Assembly (NCBI RefSeq): GCF_016638705.1
Contig: NZ_CP067341.1
Coordinates: 4,653,501 to 4,717,500 of the forward strand
Reading direction: 5' to 3'
Length of the DNA stretch: 64,000 nt
Source: Lysinibacillus agricola
GTDB taxonomy: Bacteria; Bacillota; Bacilli; Bacillales_A; Planococcaceae
The notes beneath the pieces were generated by a model. It did not search any database, was not told where the DNA came from, and was given only the letters and a program-made list of their open reading frames with translations. Every line of letters begins with the position of its first letter. Positions within the stretch are counted from its first letter, which is position 1. This document shows positions 61,667 to 64,000 of the stretch, one piece after another. The translations under genes and the position numbers were made by a program.

Positions 61667-62152
61667 TTGTTCAATCCTAGATTAAATCCCGAAGATGTAG
61701 ATGTTAACATTCCGTTTCACCCTACCATGCCTTCTAGTAGCCCGTATCCAACACGCCCTATGCAGCCATATCCGCAACAACCATTCCCAACGCGTCCTAT
61801 GCAGCCATATCCACAACAACCTTATCCAACGCGTCCTATGCAGCCATATCCACAACAACCTTACCCATCACGTCCTATGCAGCCATATCCACAACAACCT
61901 TACCCATCACGTCCTATGCAGCCATATCCACAACAACCTTATCCAACGCGTCCTATGCAGCCATATCCGCAACAACCATTCCCATCACGTCCTATGCAAC
62001 CTTATCCGCAACAACCTTATCCAACGCGTCCTATGCAGCCATATCCGCAACAACCTATGCCATATCCAGGCGGGCAATATCCTAGTTTCCCAGGCTTAAA
62101 CCTACCAGGAATGCCAAATATGTTACCTGGAATCTTTGGTAATCCAAGCTAA
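61667..62152 (+). CDS. Pro/Gln/Tyr-rich tandem-repeat protein, possible spore-coat protein
   Basis: About 161 aa from a TTG at 61667 (AAAGGTG seven bases upstream); an in-frame ATG at 61631 has no ribosome site. After a short N-terminus (FNPRLNPEDVDVNIPFHP) there are eight copies of a 13-aa unit, (Y/F)P(T/S)RPMQPYPQQP, then a Gly/Pro-rich end (GLNLPGMPNMLPGIFGNPS). Each unit is 39 bp, so copy number can vary between strains. There is no signal peptide. Similar proteins occur in Bacillales spore coats, but I cannot name one. A terminator follows. Confidence 0.8.
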   Translation: MFNPRLNPEDVDVNIPFHPTMPSSSPYPTRPMQPYPQQPFPTRPMQPYPQQPYPTRPMQPYPQQPYPSRPMQPYPQQPYPSRPMQPYPQQPYPTRPMQPYPQQPFPSRPMQPYPQQPYPTRPMQPYPQQPMPYPGGQYPSFPGLNLPGMPNMLPGIFGNPS

Positions 62153-62163
62153 ATAGACGTAAC

Positions 62164-62211
62164 AAAAAGGCTATCCATAAGTTCCAATACGAACTAGTGG
62201 ATAGCCTTTTT
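62164..62211 (+). terminator. Terminator after the repeat protein
   Basis: Arms AAAAAGGCTATCCA and TGGATAGCCTTTTT, 12 bp after the stop. Usable on both strands. Confidence 0.9.
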
Positions 62212-62222
62212 ATCTATTACTT

Positions 62223-62652
62223 GGCTCATCGGACGCCCCCAGGAAGCTTTGCTCTGCGCGAAAGGGAAGCGACAGCAACAATGTTTTATCTGTGCGAAAG
62301 CGTAGTGTCAGCAACAATGTTTTATCTGTGCGAAAGCGTAGCGTCAGCAACAATGTTTTATCTGTGCGAAAGCGTAGCGTCAGCAACAATGTTTTATCTG
62401 TGCGAAAGCGTAGCGTCAGCAACAATGTTTTATCTGTGCGAAAGCGTAGCGTCAGCAACAATGTTTTATCTGTGCGAAAGCGTAGCGTCAGCAACAATGT
62501 TTTATCTGTGCGAAAGCGAAGCGTCAGCAATTGTTTTATCTGTGCGAAAGCGTAGCGTCAGCAACAACAAATGTTTTCTGTAGCGAAAGCAAAGCGGCAG
62601 CTACAAAGCGCCCAGTCGGAACGTAAATCAACCACACGTTATGGTGATGACC
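62223..62652. repeat. Family B fold-back element, copy B10 (lacking one end)
   Basis: It begins GGCTCATCGGACGCCCCCAG, the middle of the element, directly after the terminator at 62211. It ends with GCGCCCAGTCGGAACG/AAATCAACC and ATGGTGATGACC. The GTTGATTGG end is missing. The interior is a long 36-bp tandem array. Confidence 0.8.
62280..62570. repeat. 36-bp tandem array, about 8 units
   Basis: Unit ATGTTTTATCTGTGCGAAAG/CGTAGCGTCAGCAACA, nearly identical for eight copies. Unit 7 has an A for T and a 3-base shortening near its end. It contains GCGAAAGC, able to form a tiny hairpin. It is not a CRISPR, since there are no spacers. The ORFs on both strands (62197-62583, 62210-62530, 62292-62555) come from the 36-nt period being divisible by three. 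Confidence 0.9.
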
Positions 62653-62660
62653 CTATTACT

Positions 62661-63145
62661 TTACTTCACTTTTCAAACAATTAAAGTACTTTTCTACTTT
62701 CCCCCAATAAAATATGTAATTTAAAAGACCTAATAATTGAATATGGTTTCTACCTACATTTTAATCATTTGAAATCAACTTAGATACGACTCCGCTTGTC
62801 ATTTTATATTAATAAAAAGGTATTTTTTTGTAGAAATATCCACACAATTAAGAATTTTACAGACTAAAAACCTATTTTTTTATTTTATTTCTGAAGATTT
62901 AAAGCCGAAATAGTAAGTTTTTTGGGTTGTGAATCATATTTATTGGCAGTATAGTTGTTTAATGTCAGGGGTTGAATGGATTACTTCGCATTCATCATTT
63001 TGATAAAAAGGTACACGAATTTCCATGAATAATTACATCAGGACTGCCAATTGTAACGACTTTTTTTTGTTACATTAGACAATCACATCCGAGATTCCCT
63101 TTTTTACTTGAAATATGTTTTATATATAACTTTAGGAGGAAGAGC
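62661..63145. other. Intergenic stretch before the chemoreceptor gene
   Basis: AT-rich. A TGTAAC/GTTACA pair around a T run (63053-63073) and a distant TGGCAGT/ACTGCCA pair are visible, but I cannot assign a riboswitch or promoter with confidence. Confidence 0.4.
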
Positions 63146-64000
63146 ATGAAGAAAAGCAAGAAACAGCATATGTCCATCAGTAAGAAATTAACAGCAATAA
63201 TGTTAAGTATTTTATTACTATTCGGATTAGTTACTCTAGGTCTTTCATATTATATAGTAAAGAACAGTAATTTAAAAGATATGAATCAATCTCTTTACGA
63301 TAAAGGAATGATTCTATCAAAGACTATAGATCTAAAGTTATTGCAATCTGCGTTAAAGGACCCCAATGCTAGTAACCCGGATGTCCTTCGTTTGACAAAA
63401 GAAATGGATGATATAAACGAGCAATCAGATCTTATTACAAACCTTTTTCTCATTACGTTAGATGGAGAAAAAATAAATGCACCAGTTCTTTCATCTAGTG
63501 TACTGGATGTAGGAGCTGAATATAATCAGGATATGATAGCAATGGGCCTATCTTCAGATTTCCTTGCAAGGATTAAAGAGGTATTTGAAACAAAGGAAGC
63601 TACAGCTACTGAAATATATAGCGATAAGTTCGGCAGCTATAAAACAGGACTTACACCTATTTTAGATGAAGATGGATCTATCTTGGCTGCTTATGCAATG
63701 GACTATGATGTATCAAAGGTAACCGCTAAAGCGATGTCAGAAGTACTGTGGACCCTTTTAGTTACAGTTATTTTCTTAATTGGTTCTTCCATTGCAGTTT
63801 ACTCGCTTTTAAAAAGAAAATTAACACCAATCCAGCAACTTTCCCTACAATCTAGAAAGGTAGCGGAAGGCAATTTAGAACTTGAGCCTTTACCTGTTTC
63901 ATCAACGGATGAAGTTGGCCAGCTAACGCAAAACTTTAATTCAATGATTGAGAATTTGAAAACAGTTATTAAAAGTGCAACAAATGTTTCTACACATGTT
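63146..64000 (+). CDS. Methyl-accepting chemotaxis protein (3' end cut by window edge)
   Basis: 285 codons visible from ATG 63146 (AGGAGGA upstream). TM1 (about 16-36: ISKKLTAIMLSILLLFGLVT), a ~150-aa extracytoplasmic sensor region, TM2 (about 197-220: VLWTLLVTVIFLIGSSIAVY) and a HAMP domain (KRKLTPIQQLSLQSRKVAEG, STDEVGQLTQNFNSMIENLK). The signalling domain lies beyond the window. The HAMP and topology fit a chemoreceptor, though a histidine kinase or diguanylate cyclase of the same build is possible. Ligand unknown. Confidence 0.82.
   Translation, partial: MKKSKKQHMSISKKLTAIMLSILLLFGLVTLGLSYYIVKNSNLKDMNQSLYDKGMILSKTIDLKLLQSALKDPNASNPDVLRLTKEMDDINEQSDLITNLFLITLDGEKINAPVLSSSVLDVGAEYNQDMIAMGLSSDFLARIKEVFETKEATATEIYSDKFGSYKTGLTPILDEDGSILAAYAMDYDVSKVTAKAMSEVLWTLLVTVIFLIGSSIAVYSLLKRKLTPIQQLSLQSRKVAEGNLELEPLPVSSTDEVGQLTQNFNSMIENLKTVIKSATNVSTHV

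Noticed and set aside
62280..62570. CRISPR array
   Set aside because: The 36-bp unit length is CRISPR-like, but the units are head to tail with no spacers, and no cas genes are present.
62197..62583. Repetitive ORFs on both strands (MFYLCESVASAT-type and LTLRFRTDKTLL-type repeats)
   Set aside because: They are by-products of a 36-bp tandem DNA repeat whose length is divisible by three; the same happens at 31188-31729. No ribosome sites, and all frames are open.
62930..63075. Riboswitch or sigma-54 promoter before the chemoreceptor gene
   Set aside because: TGGCAG-N5-TTGT is a poor match to the -24/-12 consensus, and no known riboswitch motif could be found.

Overview
The window looks like chromosomal DNA of a low-GC, spore-forming, mesophilic Bacillales bacterium, most likely Lysinibacillus or a close relative. 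The evidence is AT-rich sequence with strong AAGGAGG-type ribosome binding sites, Bacillus-type riboswitches and regulators (S-box, cobalamin, TnrA, BirA, MhqR, Des), SLH-anchored surface proteins, a SleL/YaaH-like spore cortex hydrolase and a HemAT aerotaxis sensor. No rRNA, tRNA, CRISPR array, prophage or transposase gene was seen. Both ends cut a gene: a transglutaminase-like membrane protein on the left and a chemoreceptor on the right.

Layout. 1-4108: MoxR ATPase / DUF58 / transglutaminase operon (yeaC-yeaD-yebA type). 4555-8466: nos accessory operon (NosL-like, NosD, NosL, NosY, NosF) with no nosZ nearby. 9823-12129: NAD salvage (pncB-nadE). 12442-14092: glnK-amtB behind a perfect TnrA-type box. 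14298-17435: ogt, fetAB-like metal exporter, proline dehydrogenase. 18518-21687: cold/membrane-fluidity system des, desK, desR. 22786-28057: S-box-controlled yitJ-metH methionine operon. 28375-31199: hemY/cgoX and HemAT. 32325-39751: Sel1-repeat protein, YdcF-like protein, a small envelope pair, a NaK-like channel with an odd pore, an SLH-anchored SGNH hydrolase, endonuclease Q and an unlisted 58-aa protein. 39892-41210: TetR plus paired SMR efflux subunits with two matching operators. 41602-44555: B12-riboswitch BtuCD without BtuF, and BirA-controlled bioY. 44928-47710: quinone/azo-stress genes with MhqR boxes. 47863-53255: SLH protein, cortex hydrolase, ECF sigma factor operon. 53411-58937: a small protein and a 1697-aa DUF4132-type protein. 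59428-61489: an overlapping ATPase + TOPRIM-like pair resembling OLD/PARIS-type defence modules. 61667-62152: a Pro/Gln/Tyr repeat protein.

The strongest signal not explained by genes is a set of interspersed, non-coding fold-back elements. Family A (about 155-160 bp, ends TGTTGATTA/TAATCAACA) has three copies plus one hybrid. Family B (about 80 to 450 bp, ends GTTGATT...ACTGGGCG/CGCCCAG...AATCAAC) has at least nine copies plus the hybrid. It is modular, with optional hairpin modules and a 36-bp tandem repeat present in 0 to 8 copies. These elements sit in intergenic regions, often next to terminators, and create long spurious ORFs. The best candidate for an undescribed protein system is the ATPase/TOPRIM pair; the DUF4132 operon next to it is second.

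All family assignments come from reading motifs and remembered family features. No database search was run.
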